A stretch of 64,000 bases of DNA from positions 186,001-250,000 of the forward strand of contig JAACJM010000015.1 in NCBI GenBank assembly GCA_013368315.1, in the 5' to 3' direction. Positions 34,332-47,260 of this stretch are shown here, in pieces. The notes beneath the pieces were generated by a model that made no database searches, was not told the origin of the DNA, and saw only the letters and a program-made list of their open reading frames with translations. How positions within the stretch are numbered: position 1 is the stretch's first letter; each line of letters opens with the position of its first letter. The position numbers and the translations under genes are program-made. Origin of the DNA: Tetrapyrgos nigripes (Eukaryota > Basidiomycota > Agaricomycetes > Agaricales > Campanellaceae).

Positions 34332-37300
34332 ATGTCTGCCAAAAGTGCTGGCAAAAAGCCCGAGGCAAATGCGTCCTCGCCTCTCATTCGTGAGGAATAT
34401 CTGGATGTGCCAAGTCAACGGTTATACTATATCAGTTTGGGTGTTCTATGTCAGGTACGTTCTCTCATTTCTACTCTTCGACACTGGTTAAACAAAAATA
34501 GGCCGTCAAACTATTCGACTTTGCACGGAGTCTGGTCTCCTCGAGCGACGATCTCTACCTATGCAGGAAATGGCTATTAGTCGACGTCATTTACTGCGTC
34601 CTCCTTTCTCTGCTTCGAATACCACGTCTCAACTACAGTAAAGCCGTGGTCGCGCTGCAGATAATCTGTGTCTGTATATTTGATGGATTGGTGTTTGGCG
34701 GTATAAAGGTGAATTTGGGAGGTAGTAGCGTGGACAGCATCGTGTCTCTTGGAAAGTCAAGTGAGTCTCAAATCACCTTGCGATGACGCTTTTGTAATGA
34801 ACCTGAACAGGACACTCTGAACTGGCATATACACCGGAGTCGTCAGCCTTCCAAGATCTAGTGGCACGCTTTTCCTTTGGGCTGGTGGGCATTCCCGCCG
34901 AAATATCAAACGACGCGCATTTACGTGGCCAATACTCAATCAGAATGTCTCCCATCAGTACAGCACAACTCAATCCCTACCGAGAGACATTTTGTCTTCC
35001 CTCTTCCGAAGACGCCGTACTCATCCCTGTTCTTCTCAACAACACTACCCCAATTTCTCTTAGATATTCCATTTCTCCTTTAGGACGTCCTTCAGGTGAA
35101 CCAACATACGTCGACATCTCTGGGAAGGAGCTGAAGGCGATCGAACAAGCGCGTTTGGACGCGCTCCAAGTTAGCCGACCTTCTGCCAAGGATATGGATG
35201 ACTACGATGAATACGACGACGAGCCCGGTTCAGACGACTCCTCTTCTCAACTACAAAGCACACAATCTCTTGTTCATATCCGACTGCATAAACCTGGCGT
35301 AATACGCCTCGAAAGACTGATGGACTCGTCAAATGTCGAGGCGCGCATCAACCCCCTCGGTGAAGTCACTGTCGTTCCTTGCCCTCGAGCTCGGTTCAGC
35401 TCTGCAGGATCTGATGATGACAATATCCGCTGCGCTGGTCAAGAATCGGATTTGCAACTCATGATGGACATCACTGGTGTTCCTCCCTTGAGTCTAGGAT
35501 GGTCAAAGACAGTGAATAGCAGGAAAGAAACCTACTTGGTGGAGGGTATAGAAGGTGGTCACCCTGGAGGAGAGTCAATAACCCGAGATTCGCAAGTCGT
35601 GTCAAACCATGGGATTGTCCACCGATGGACTGCGGCATCAGACCAGTTTAGTGTTCCTCTGACAATACCTCTCGATACTCCCGGGAGTCACGTTTACGAA
35701 CTAGAAGTTGTCAGGGATGCTGTTGGCAACGCGGTGGTCATCAATTCTGGTTTAAATGACACTCTACCAAGTGGCGACACCAAACGTTCTTTCCAAGTTC
35801 TACGCAGATCAACTGTTCATTTCAAGAGTTGCAGCCCTGAAAAACCAGCCTCCTATCGCATTGGATCTGAAGCCAGTTTGACTATATCAGCCGTTGCAGA
35901 TCCATCGGACGCTCCTTTGGATATTACCGTGAAATATCAGCCCAGTGAAGGTGTGGAAAGTGGAAGCAAACGACTCCACCCCTGGACAAAAACATTAAAA
36001 ACCCAAAGTAGCAAGGATTTATCCGTCAGTGCAAATGCACCGGGACAATACAGTATAATTGGTGTCAAGGGCAAGGTAAGAACATACACTTCACCGGTGG
36101 AGTCCTGTCCACTGACATTGGGCTCTAGTGGTGTCCTGGCGACGTTTTGGCTCCGGAATCTTGCCCTGTGGTAGAAAAACCGAAACCAACTACTGAGATT
36201 GAATGGAAGAAAATTCACGAGTGGTGAGACATCCTCTTTGTGTTCATATCGTCGTCGATGCTGAGTCTGTCATTCTAGTTCGGGAGATACCGGTGTCTCT
36301 GCGTCGCTAGTAATGCATGGAACACCTCCTTTCACTGTATTCTATCGTATTCAGAAAGACTCGGATCCTTCCAAGGAAAAGTCGAAAATATTCCAGTCGT
36401 TTAGAGGAGACTTTACCGATCAACCTGAAGATAGCGGCCATTACACCTTCACCTTCACTCATATCAGTGATGCTCATTACTCCAAAGTGGAACTCGATGG
36501 TCCAAGCATTGATCAGGTTGTTCATCCTCAAGCTTCAGCAGAATTCGTCGGTAGCAGCAAAGCAAAGAAAAAGGTCGTTAATGTCTGCGAGAGCGATAAC
36601 ATAGACGCTGCTGTTGACCTACGCGTAAGTGAGATCTGCCTATTCAAAGATTCGTTCTTATCCACTGTGACTTTACAGGGTTCGGGTCCATGGAATCTCG
36701 ATGTGCAAGTCGTTGGTCCAAAAAGCTCTGAAATTATCAGTTTTACCGGCATCGAATCATCTCGTAAAACGATCCAAGTACCTGTCCCAGCGAAGGTGAA
36801 TCAAGACGGAGGTAGCTTTGAAATCGATCTTGGTAGGTTGCACATCTATACTCGTAAAAAGCCTTGTCTTATTTTCACCCAGTGAGTGTTGAAGATAAAT
36901 ACGGGTGCAAGCGACCTATATCGCCACCTGGCATTACAGTCAACGTCAGGAGATCGAAGGTGTGTTCTTTCATCACCCCAGTGGTCATTACTCACGTCTC
37001 AAACCCCAGCCGACTGCCAAATTCTACGGCGCCGAAGGTAAACGAAACGTCACAGTGCTTGACCATGAACGAGCAAATCTTCCACTCCGTTTGACTGGCG
37101 AACAAGTGAGTTGCCCGTATTTCGTCGTACTTAAATGCAGCTGTTCTAAACACAGAAATTGTAGCCATGGCGTTTGAAATATCGTCGCGTAGGAGAGCCC
37201 AGAATCTCTTCAGCGACTCTGAAGTCACCCAATGATGTTCTATCAGTGACAGATAGTGGAATCTATGAAATACTCGAAGTGTGTCTTGGTCCCGTTTCAT

Positions 37301-38871
37301 AGTTTTCTTTCTCATGACGAGACAGGTTTCCGATGCCCAATGTCCTGGCTATGTGGCAGCGGATGGATCCACGTATCAAGTGGACTTCATACCTAGACCT
37401 ACAGCAAGGCTCTCTTCACAAACTCAGGCGACGTTTGAACCCTCCAATGGATCTTATATTCTGCCGCCTGTTTGTGAGGGCAGTGATGGACATGTAGATC
37501 TAGACCTCACGGGTATTCGCTTCGCTTTTACTCAGTGAAAAGGAAGCTGATAGAGTTAAAATAGGTCGGCCTCCTTTCCAGATCAAGTACAACATCGCAA
37601 GAAACAACAACAATGGTGGAACGACTCTCCTAGGTCAACCAACATTCAATAGCATTCAGCCTCGTACCCGACTACAGTTAGATACCAAACAGCCAGGCCG
37701 TGTATACTACGAGGTCAAACAGATCGGTGACACAGCCTATCCTCTCGCTAAACACGAAAACACGCCTATACCTCGAGCTAATCGTCTTCTGATCGAGCAG
37801 CAGGTGTTTTTACGACCCTCTGCCAAATTCCGAAACCGCAACCGGCTCTCATACTGCTTGTATGACTGGTTTACTCCCCTTGATACGTCGTCCGATGGCA
37901 CTATTGTTTTCGAAGGTTCCCCACCATTTATTGTCCACCTTTCTATCAAGAGCTGGGTCGGCAACCATGTTGACAGCAAAATCGTCGAAGTGATGGACCA
38001 TGTATGGAAGATTGACCTTCCTTCGTACGATTTCAGATCTATTGGCCGACACCTGATCACCATTGAGTCTGTGGAAGATTCCTCTGGTTGTGCTCATGCT
38101 GTATTGGATCCTGCCGACTCCAAGATATGGGTAGAAGTATCTGAAACCGCCGCTATCGTGCCCTTCGATCGCAGAGAGGATTACTGCGTGGGAGATATTG
38201 TTCAATTCCAGTTGGAAGGAACACCACCTTGGACTGTTGGGTGCGTTTCTCTGGATGGACTCTGAGAAAGAACCGACCGTTTACATCCTCTTTACACAGA
38301 TATCGCATCAACGGCAAGTCTTACACGCAGGAGGTTCAAAAGTCACCATTCTCCTTGTTACAACAACAGCCTGGAGAAGTGGTTATCACCTCGATTGCAC
38401 ACCAACAAAAAATGTGCAAGGCTTCTGTCCCTGACTTGCACTTCACTGTACACCAACTTCCTTCGGCACAAGTAGCTCACGGGAAGAATGTTCTTCACGA
38501 TATTCATGAAGGTAGGCGACCATCTTGCGATAATCCTTTCAAGCTCTTAATGACCTTTTCCTAGGTGATCAAGCCGAGATTGTCTTCTCATTCACTGGCG
38601 AGCCTCCTTTCACCTTCACTTATCAACGGACGGAACTGTCCACGCAGAAAAATGTCCCAGGCAAAGTTCTCGACACCCAGATCAGCCCTCGAATTTATAC
38701 CAACGAGTATTCCATATTTTCTGCATTGGAAGGTAGGCGTCTATCATGCCGCAGTAAGTGCTATGCTAATCCAGCGTTGTAGGAACTTGGAGTGTTACCG
38801 CCATATCTGATCGCTACTGTCGTTATCCTCCCAACCAGCCTGAAAGAGCTGTTGAAAAACAAGGAAGATGA
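34332..38871 (+). CDS. POM152: Nuclear pore membrane glycoprotein Pom152
   Basis: Transmembrane nucleoporin that forms part of the membrane ring of the nuclear pore. Start MSAKSAGKKPEANASSPLIR is a short cytosolic/pore-side tail. Hydrophobic segments follow (RLYYISLGVLCQAVKLF; WLLVDVIYCVLLSLL; VVALQIICVCIFDGLVFG). The signature LRGQYSIRMSPISTAQLNP starts the lumenal part, which has several Ig-like beta repeats (for example GTPPFTVFYRIQKD, GSPPFIVHLSIKSW, GTPPWTV, GEPPFTFTYQRTE: recurring G-x-P-P-F/W). A dozen or more introns, many in the 3' half, break it into short exons. The end is TWSVTAISDRYCRYPPN and stop TGA 38869-38871. Size and repeat pattern fit fungal Pom152. Confidence 0.9.
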
Positions 38872-39113
38872 ACAGCCTGGCAGTGAGCCTACCTCACCTC
38901 CTTGTACGAGTATCTAGTTACGTTGCTTATGATTTTAGTTAGACTTCACGTTGTAGTAATACCGTCGCACTACTAATTAGCGCTCAATGTCAATGCTGTC
39001 ACGCCAAAGAACGTGTATTGATGCTATCCTGTACAAAGTCTCTGATTCTTTTTAAGCGCTCCCGGTTCAATTTGTTCACACCTGAGCAGAAGAGATGTAG
39101 AACCACTTCGACA

Positions 39114-40275
39114 CTAAATGCAGACTTCAGCACGGGGTAAAACAGGTATCGGTGGTAAAGGCCTCATACCAGAAGGGTCGATGGGAGCAGGAGGAGCTCT
39201 AGAGTCGGCAGGAAGACTGGTGTAAGCAGGGTCGTCCCTGCGGATGAAGCCAGGGGAGTTGGAGATGGTGATGTTGCGGCTAAAGAAGACAGTCTTTAGT
39301 AAGGCTCCAACAACGAAATGAAAGACATACATAGAAAGATCATAGTTGGGAGTCTTGGCGGGAGTCTCGCCAGTGATGAGACGGCGCCAGGCCTCATGGC
39401 ACTCATGGATGATCTCTGTAGCATACTTCTTGTTCTTGGCCTCACCAGAGAAGGCAAAGGTGTTTTCGGGCTTGCCGTCGGGGATTTTGTAGATCCTGCG
39501 CAAGGCATTTGTACACGTAAAAACATGGCAAAGGTGGATATATGCGCACCTGAACCACTCATTAGTAGCCCTGATCAAACCGGGAAGATGCCTCTCAACG
39601 TCCTCAATGTCGTTGAGTTTGGGAGCAAGAGGATCTTGGACGTCAACAACGATAACTTTCCAGTCAGTCTCGCCTTCGTCGAGAAGAGCCATGATACCGA
39701 GAACTTTGACCTGCTTGACCTGGCCAACGTAACCAACCTGTTCACCGATCTCGCAGATATCGAGAGGATCGTTGTCTCCACGAGCCTTGGTCTCAGCATG
39801 GGACTGGGAAGGGTCTTCCCAAGTCTTTGAGAGATCATGTAAATGACAACGTCGTAGAATAGATTGGACACTTACCTGAGGGAAGGCACCATAGTTCCAG
39901 ATGTAACCGTGGTGAGGGAAACAGTTGCGGACATAACGAAGACGGTTCCTCTTGATGTCCTGTTTGATGGGGTTGAAGGACTCCTCCTTGGAGATTTCCA
40001 TCTTGGCGTTGGTCCAACGGGGAACCTCGACGATCATGTTGAAGATGCCGTTGTTCTGGTCAGCAAAGAGAGGAATGTCGTGGAATGGAGAGACGACGGA
40101 GCCATTTTGCTCGAGGTAGACCCGATGTTCTGAACGACGGTGAGAAGAAGTTTGAGGAGAACGCGACTAGGACGTACCGAGGGTATTGGGAGCACCAACG
40201 AGACGAGTAGAGTATTCTGTTGATCAAGATAAGAATAGACAGTGAAGAGCAAAGGTGATACTGACGGGAAGTCAT
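39114..40275 (-). CDS. IPP1: Inorganic pyrophosphatase, family I
   Basis: Hydrolyses pyrophosphate to phosphate in the cytosol; essential for biosynthesis. Start [16 protein letters not shown] is spliced over two early introns. Family landmarks: [42 protein letters not shown], the metal-binding signature [11 protein letters not shown] (Asp triad intact), [18 protein letters not shown], and [20 protein letters not shown]. The C-terminal extension ends in a Pro-rich stretch ([16 protein letters not shown]). Introns at about 39493-39548, 39832-39876 and others. Close in length to yeast Ipp1. Confidence 0.95.
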
Positions 40276-40684
40276 TGGAGGTGAAGGATTGTGAGAGAGA
40301 AGACGTAGGTGATGAGAGAGTCGCTGAGTGGTGTTTGTATTTTGGGTCATTACCCTCAGCTGCAGACCTGCCTGATGCCTTATCTGTCCGTCATCTTATC
40401 ATTTTAATCGCCATTTCCGTCTTCTCACCTTTGCACACCGCCCCAAGGCTCGTTGCATTCGCATCCACACTGACGGGCGTGCGTAGTGGAAAAGCTTTTT
40501 TTGATTTGATCCAGGCGCGGTACTCGCTTCGTGCTATTTATTTACTATTCCGCGACCCTGGTCGACGTCAACGACACCCTCGACGCTCGATGCTCGTCGC
40601 TATGTACCTCGACTACAGTTGTCACTCTGGTTCAACAAACTACCACAGCACTTGACTATTTAAACTACCCTCATACCGAATCTA
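40276..40684. other. Intergenic region
   Basis: This 409-bp stretch carries the promoter of the pyrophosphatase gene (minus) and the 3' flank of the gamma-tubulin-complex gene. It includes a pyrimidine-rich tract on the plus strand. No further gene is supported. Confidence 0.4.
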
Positions 40685-42998
40685 TTACGTCACTCCTCCT
40701 TGCGCCAGAATATTTTCTGATGTTTTCTTCCACTTGAACTTTGAGAACCCTCCGTTGAAGTCTAGACGTAACATCAGTCGCTCAACGTGTCGTCGTACAT
40801 CCACTTTATCCCTGTCAATAGCCTTGGCCATTCTCGACATATTAAAAGTCGTGTGATTGGCCAATGTTGCATTCATGTGCATAGATTTGGACGCGTCTGC
40901 AGATGAGAAGGGTTGCTGGAAGGTCGACGTGGACAGTTGTTCATAGAAGGAATTCAAGAGCTCGTGCAGAGTCTGTGAAGAAGCGTCAGACACGTTCGTA
41001 CCCATCCAGATCGACGGATTTACCTCGTTGATATCCGCAACCACCTCCCGCCGCTCCCTTACAAGTGCTCCTATCTCAGTGTCTTCTCCGCGAATACTTC
41101 CCTCAAATAGCAGAGCAGGAAGAATATCCCCACCCCATCGTTCCACCTGAGCCACAAATCGTTCACAGACTTCAAATATCTGTGAAACGATCGATGTGAC
41201 TTCTGGATACGTCAATAAACATCCGGTCAACAGCCGGTCCAAATACGTCGCATGGGTCTGCCTTAGCGTGGTAAAGTCCAGGTGAGCGACACCACTATTT
41301 GAGACTGTACTCCGGGAAGTTGGTATTCGACCTGTTTTGGAATACACACTCGCAGCAGAAGGCGCAGTCGACACCCCTCGTCTTTGTTCATCTCCACTGA
41401 GCTGCTTTTTGAGCCGAGCATATTCGACATCCACGACATCGATCATGACATAGCCCAATAATGTGTCAAGAAACCAGCTCATATCCCTGCTGACACCCCA
41501 TCCACATCTCAACAATTCCCTCCGTGCATTGAGATCTTCTGCCGTACCACCTTCACCTAGTCCTGTCCATCGGCGACGAGCACGCTGGGAGTTGGACAAG
41601 GAGGTCCAGCATGTATGGATGTTTGTATGGGTCTTGCGAAGAGCTGAAAGGTAAGAAAATAGGGCAGCGTATGAGTTGAGATCTACAGAGTGGATGAATA
41701 GGTCCAGAGGCCACTCCACGGTGTAGTTCAGAACCAAAGGTGACCCTAGCAATGTCGAGTTGAACAAAGACATGTTCAAAGCATCGGGAAGGATGGAAGT
41801 CGCTGTTGATTTATTCAGCGTGGTGCCAAGAGAAGGAAGCAGAGGTCGCAGAGGACCCGAGGGGAGAAAGAATCGCAGACGAGTGAGTGCGGGGTCGTGT
41901 TGGGCAGTTGTACCCAGAGAAGCACGAAGAATGGCAAGGTTGAGATCCTGTTCACGTATCATGGACGTTGAACCTGAGCGTATGGTCAATCGTGAAAGCT
42001 TCAAACGCTCAATTTCGCGAATGAGAGATAAACTAAATTCCCCATTGCGCAAAAGGAAGTAGTTGGCTCTAATGAAAGAAAACGTCAGCCCCAACGTTTA
42101 TTGACAAGCAGATCACTCACAAAGCGTCTACGACATCTTCAACCGCTTGCATAGTCAGAATGTTGAGCCAGAGCCATTCACTGACATCAAACCTGATTTG
42201 GGCGATGACCCTGTCAAAACTCGACTGCTCTTCGGGCAAGACGCGCTCCAACGACGATGCGTGTTCCAGTGCTAAAGACACTGGGAGCTGTTTCTGCCAT
42301 TTGGCAGCTTTGACAGTCGCGATGGCCTTCCCCACATATACGATGGATTCGCGAGATTGGAAAGAGACGCAAGACGGCATGGCACCGTCAAGGAGGACGT
42401 AGGAATCTGATACGAGTGGATCGTTTGGTGAAAGAGTGCCGTGTACAAGGAAGGCAATGAGCTGGGTGCGCCAGACGCCTTCAACAGCTTGAGAAAGCTG
42501 GGAAAAGATGGAAGCTATGCGATGTACACCCGTCTTGGATCGTTGTAATAACAAGTCTATGAGTGGACCTGGCGGGTAATCTTTCCTTTCCTCTAATTCT
42601 TCAACCAATGTGATCAACAGAGCAAGAGGCGCGTCCCATTCTGCAAAAATGGCTCGCACCGACGACAGAGGTACAAACGAACCGCTCGCGACTAGATTCG
42701 CGTCACGACATAGAACTTTGGCTTCGGTTGCTATAACAAGTGAGTCGTATTCATCTCTGAGTATATGACGGATCGCTGTACATAGGGTGGAAACGTAACG
42801 AGATGATGATGAGGAAGTGGAAAGTGAAGCACAGGATGCCTTGACTTTGCGATATCGAAAAGCTATTTTTCCAAGAGACTCGAGACACTGCTGTTCGCCT
42901 GGATGAAGCAAGGGGCTGAAAGCTGGGTGGATAGTGTGATCTTCGGGAAAAAGAGAAGAGGGATGGCCAGCCAGCACGAGCAAGAGTTCTGCAATCAT
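40685..42998 (-). CDS. Gamma-tubulin complex component (GCP4-like, Spc97/Spc98 family)
   Basis: Part of the gamma-tubulin ring complex that nucleates microtubules at the spindle pole body. Two exons (42121-42998 and 40685-42068) give 753 residues. The N-terminal MIAELLLVLAGHPSSLF is characteristic of GCP4. GRIP1-type helices follow (YDSLVIATEAKVLCRDANL; SIFSQLSQAVEGVWRTQLI; WLWLNILTMQAVEDVVDAL), and the GRIP2 part includes LVLNYTVEWPLDLFIHS, LNSYAALFSYLSALRKTH, WFLDTLLGYVMIDVVD and HATYLDRLLTGCLLTYPE. Compared with animal GCP4 the C-terminus carries insertions (Ser/Thr-rich near 41300). Start codon lies 116 bp from the divergent TBC gene. Confidence 0.87.
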
Positions 42999-43114
42999 AC
43001 CGACGCGTCTGTTCAGTGTTCACCACATTTGCAGTCACATGCATATGGGGTAATTACCGCCCATGACCGAATCGGTCTAGGTGTACTGCGCGGCGCCTTT
43101 CTCCTTGACTCCGT

Positions 43115-45285
43115 ATGCAAAACCACGACGACTTTGACGATGCTTTCTCCGACGGTGAAGACAACCACCAGTTTACCTCTGACTCGATAAAACAGGATCT
43201 GGCAACAAATAGTTCTTCCTGGGTGGAACACAACGAACGTGTAGGCAGTCCTGCATTAGACTCAATTTCTACTCTGGATATTACTGCAGAATCTCTCTCA
43301 GAAAATGGCGATACCGAGGATAAAATCGACGATACCTCTGCCCAATTTGTCCAAATCTCCTTGTCGAATTCCGGCTCGGAAATCATGGACCATCCCAATA
43401 CCCAGGACGTTGAAGAGGACTTCGACTCTCCACATAACGACATCGATATTCCATATCCAAATGTCATCATAGATGCTTCTCAGTCACCTACACATCGTGT
43501 CACTCTGTCCACGGATTCAACCCAATCTTATACCACGACAACTTCTATTCACAACGACAGTGATGCACATTCCCGTTCTTCGTCTGTTGCGGAATCTCAC
43601 CACTCTACCCAGTCTCTTCCCAACTCATCATTAAGCCCTTCAACACCATCTACAAAATCCAGTGCATCCTCATCAGCGCTTCCGCCGGCGACTGCGGTCG
43701 CACTCACGTCCACGTCAACATCCACGTCAACATCTACCTCATCAGCATTATCACCTCCGAATCCTGCTCATAGAGTTACGCGTTCGCTTGGTCCAAGTGC
43801 TCTTGAACGATTTAGGAGCAAGACGCGACCTTCTTTTCTTCCTCCTAAACCTCGTACAGAGGATGATAAACATATGAAGGATTGGGAAGCTATGATGGCA
43901 CTGAGCCGGAGTGCTGGTGAGTACGTTATAGTTGTAATTATCTCAACCCGAGCTCATTTTCTGCAGCCGAGAAACGCAGAAAGGCCTTACAGGAACGTCG
44001 TCTTGCTCGGGAAAAGAAGATTGAGGACTCTTTACATCTTTGGGAGAAGGAAATTTCACCTGATTGGAAGATAGTCTATAAGAATCCAAAATATCGCAAG
44101 ATGTGGTGGCGAGGGATACCGACCAAACTACGGGCTACAATGTGGGAACGAGCTGTAGGGAATCCTCTGGCGTTGAGTAAAGGTGAAGATCCTGTACTCA
44201 TCTCTCATGCGAGTCAACTCATTTCTTCCACCGAAAATTATATTTTTTGTTTCTTTGTCTACAATAGATAACTACCGCTCATGCCTTTCCCGTGCAAAGC
44301 GTGCACTCACCGCAGGCAATTTTCCTACTTCAAGCCTGACACTCATTGAAGAAGACATTGCCACTACTCTTCCTTCGTTACATATATTTCATCATGAAAC
44401 GGGACCTCTGTACTCTGATCTGAAAGACATGCTTTGCGCTTGGGTTGTCGCACGTAGTGATGAAGGACTTGGATATACATTTGGTGCTGCTAAGATCGCG
44501 GCCATGTTTCTGATAAACATGCCTCCCCAGCAAGGCTTTGTGGTGATGCGGAATTTACTTGAACGACATTGTTTACGCTCGTTTTTGGGTGGAGATGGAG
44601 CGAAAGCAGATGTGAGTATTCGGCTATGGATGTTCTCTAGCGTTAAACTGAATGATACTATAGGTCGAAGCGTACTACCGGTAATGGTTTCCGTCGCTTA
44701 CAAGTCCGACCTCACTGACAAACGTGCAGCATATTCGATACCTTATTGGCGGACGGAATGCCTAAAAGTGTGTGCTTCTTCTGTACACTGATTTGTTTCA
44801 CGTTCTGACTACATTCGCGCCAGTCTACTTCAACTTTAAGCAACATCAAATCTCACCAGCTTCGTATCTACCGGACTGGTTAATACCACTCTTTCTGGAC
44901 CACCTGCCGTTTGAAGCCTGTGCTCGAATATGGGATGTGGTACTGTTGGAAGGGGACTCGTTTCTGTACCGAGCCGCACTGGGGATATTGGCTATTTTAG
45001 AGCCAAGGCTATTCTTTCCGGATCGCCAGGAACTGCTGGAGCTGCTGAAGTGAGTGCGCTTTGTTCGTTTCTTGCTGCATCAGCTGAGATGTACATGACA
45101 AAAGAGGAGAAAACAAACCAGCCATAGAGGTGGCCAAGAGAGAAGGTGCTAACCTGAACGGTGGAAAATATGAGATCTATGGTGTAGATGAAGAGACGCT
45201 CTGGGAGCGTATTGATGGTATGGAGGAATGGTGGAAGGAGAGTACATGGAACCGGCTCATACAGCGGGAGTTACCTGACTTGTAG
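43115..45285 (+). CDS. TBC-domain (Rab-GAP fold) protein lacking both catalytic fingers
   Basis: Residues 1-270 are acidic and Ser/Thr-rich, with a run of STSTSTSTSTS near 43710-43745 and a basic patch (RFRSKTRPSFLPPKPR). After an intron at about 43918-43964 come a coiled helix (KRRKALQERRLAREKKIEDS) and the TBC domain: MWWRGIPTKLRATMWERAVG, LIEEDIATTLPSLHIF, DMLCAWVVARSDEGLGYTFG, AAKIAAMFLINMPPQQGF, YLPDWLIPLFLDHLPFEACA, RIWDVVLLEGDSFLYRAALG. Motif A normally reads IxxDxxR, but Arg is Thr here; motif B YxQG reads YTFG, so the Gln finger is Phe. The fold is thus kept while the GAP residues are not, suggesting binding or scaffolding. Stop TAG 45283-45285. Confidence 0.85.
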
Positions 45286-45419
45286 CGCAAGTCAGGTTTG
45301 GAAAGATTATTTATGCTAGACGAGTACATATACCTGTAAATATTAGCATTAATCCCATTGTTAATCCATGTAAGTACAGCACTTGGTATACAGAAGTAGA
45401 ATTTCTGTGGCGGACACGA

Positions 45420-46814
45420 CTACAACCCTAGTTCCTTCACGATGTTCTCTGTAGTCTCGTGTAGCTCCTTTGCTAACCGCTCATCCAAAGCATACTTTGA
45501 AGGTGTAGTGATGGCAGCGATAGGTGCTAGATAAGCCCCTTGATATGTCTCGCTCTGCTCCTTCACTTCCTTCCCGGCAGCCCCGAACCCAACTGTCATA
45601 GCACCCTTCCGCCATGGCGCAAAAAACAACGGCCCAAGAACGTTCTTGATGAACCAGCCGAAAATAAGGCACCGAGGAAAGGAAGCCGTCTGCGCCTACA
45701 GTCTTGATGGCTCCTGGATGAGTTGCGATGCAAGTGATTGAGATGGATTCCGAGTTCAAGCGTCTCTGTAGCTCTTTAATGTGAAGGATGTTTGCTAGCT
45801 TTGAGTTACCTGGTTCAAATACGAAAATCAGGACTAGACGGTCAGGAAAATTGTCTATATCACGTACCGTATGTGTCCAAGTATCCTCCAAAAGACTCTC
45901 CGTAATCTTTATTGAGAGCTTCTTTAGAAGTGTATGATTCAGGTTTGACCCTGTCGTGTGCTATTGATGTTACCTTGGCCGTATATCAGCGGTGGGATGG
46001 AATGAGGGAACTACAAGGACCTACATTGACTATGCGAACATCAGAGCCAGTTTCTTTCGCCGTTGTCTTCATTAATGGTAACACCGTCTCTGTGAGTACA
46101 AAGTGGCTTATATGACTGTATACATAGTGGTTCAGCTGCTACCTTGTTTATAGAAAGTTTCCAAAACTCACTTTGTCACCATTATGTCGAGTAAACCATC
46201 TTTGTTCAACTTGTAGGGACCGACGGCGCCACTGTGAGAAGATGAAATTGAAAAGATGAACTGGATATGTCGTTGCTTGATGCTCACATAGCCGCATTAT
46301 TCACTATGATGGGTTGACAATAATGAGTACGAGTTTGTGAAACATAGAACTCCGAAACTCACCTAGAATATCAAGCCGCTTCTCTTTCTCAAGAAACTCC
46401 TTTCCAGCGCTTTGTGCTCGTCGCGGATCTGACAAGTCCAGATTCAACCAATGAACATCACTGATTCCTTCTGCCTGCAGCTGCTTTATTGCTTCCGTCG
46501 CCTTGCCTTTCTTCAAATTTAGCGAAGATCACCTCGAATGCACAAAGAAGATTACCTTCGTTACGAGCAGCCATGTAGACCTTGCTTCTAGGTCAGATCG
46601 AAGCTAAAGCACACATATTCAGGTTACCTTTGCACCCTTTCGAGCAAGCATTTGGATGGTTGCATATCCGACACCGGTACTGAACAATTGGGGGCCTTTG
46701 AACACGTCGCTCAAAACGTTCCAAACCGAAGACTCACTTTCCACCAGTCACGATCGCTACTTTGCCCTTCAGATCGACGAGGTCCTCTTCAGAGATAGCC
46801 TTTCGTCCAGGCAT
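45420..46814 (-). CDS. Short-chain dehydrogenase/reductase
   Basis: NAD(P)-dependent oxidoreductase with substrate unknown. Start MPGRKAISEEDLVDLKGKVA, then IVTGG and the continuation TGVGYATIQMLARKGAK (nucleotide-binding TGxxxGxG split by an intron at about 46680-46737). VYMAARNE is followed by EGISDVHWLNLDLSDPRRA, RLDILVNNAA (NNA motif split near 46309-46360) and the catalytic YGNSKLANILHIKELQ (Tyr and Lys spaced YxxxK), also split by an intron. HPGAIKT and NVLGPLFFAPWRKGAM complete the fold. The layout resembles retinol-dehydrogenase/WW-oxidoreductase-like SDRs of fungi. About eight introns make this a heavily fragmented gene. Confidence 0.85.
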
Positions 46815-47260
46815 TGGGGAAGATGAGAGGCCTGAAAGAAGGATCGGCTTCTATATGTCATCTGTGCTTTGGTGATGGGTTTGAATGGCAGCGGGAACGG
46901 AGAATGGAGCCGGTGAGAGTTTTACGCCTATGTATGTCTGTTTTCGAGATCATTATCCTATCCTACTCTAGATTCCTATCCTATCCTCTCCTACATATTT
47001 ACTCTGGCCCTCTGTAACCTTCAGGTGGAGCGTCTGCTAGTGCCATCACACATCATTATTTTCTATCATTTCCTATTATTAGGTGGAAAATCCTGATTTG
47101 GCTAGCCGCAGTGCGCGCAATAATAGTAACTCAACTAGTCGACTATGGCGACCAGGCATTGGATCAATAGCTCACCAAGGTTTTAAAATGAACAGAAAAG
47201 TGTTCTTACTTGCCCAGTGAGATCCTCGTCCTCCGTACTGTTCCACCTTCAATCGTATTA
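46815..47260. promoter_or_regulatory. Divergent intergenic region with pentamer-like repeat
   Basis: This 446-bp stretch between two divergent starts contains short imperfect repeats of TATCC/TCCTA at about 46950-46997. No other element is recognised. Confidence 0.4.

Noticed and set aside
43700..43750. Tandem CAACATCCACGT-like repeat
   Set aside because: It encodes a Ser-Thr run in the disordered N-terminus of the TBC protein; ordinary low complexity.
46950..47000. Short TATCC-type repeats as a minisatellite or CRISPR-like array
   Set aside because: Only a few imperfect pentamers without spacers; eukaryotic intergenic simple sequence.
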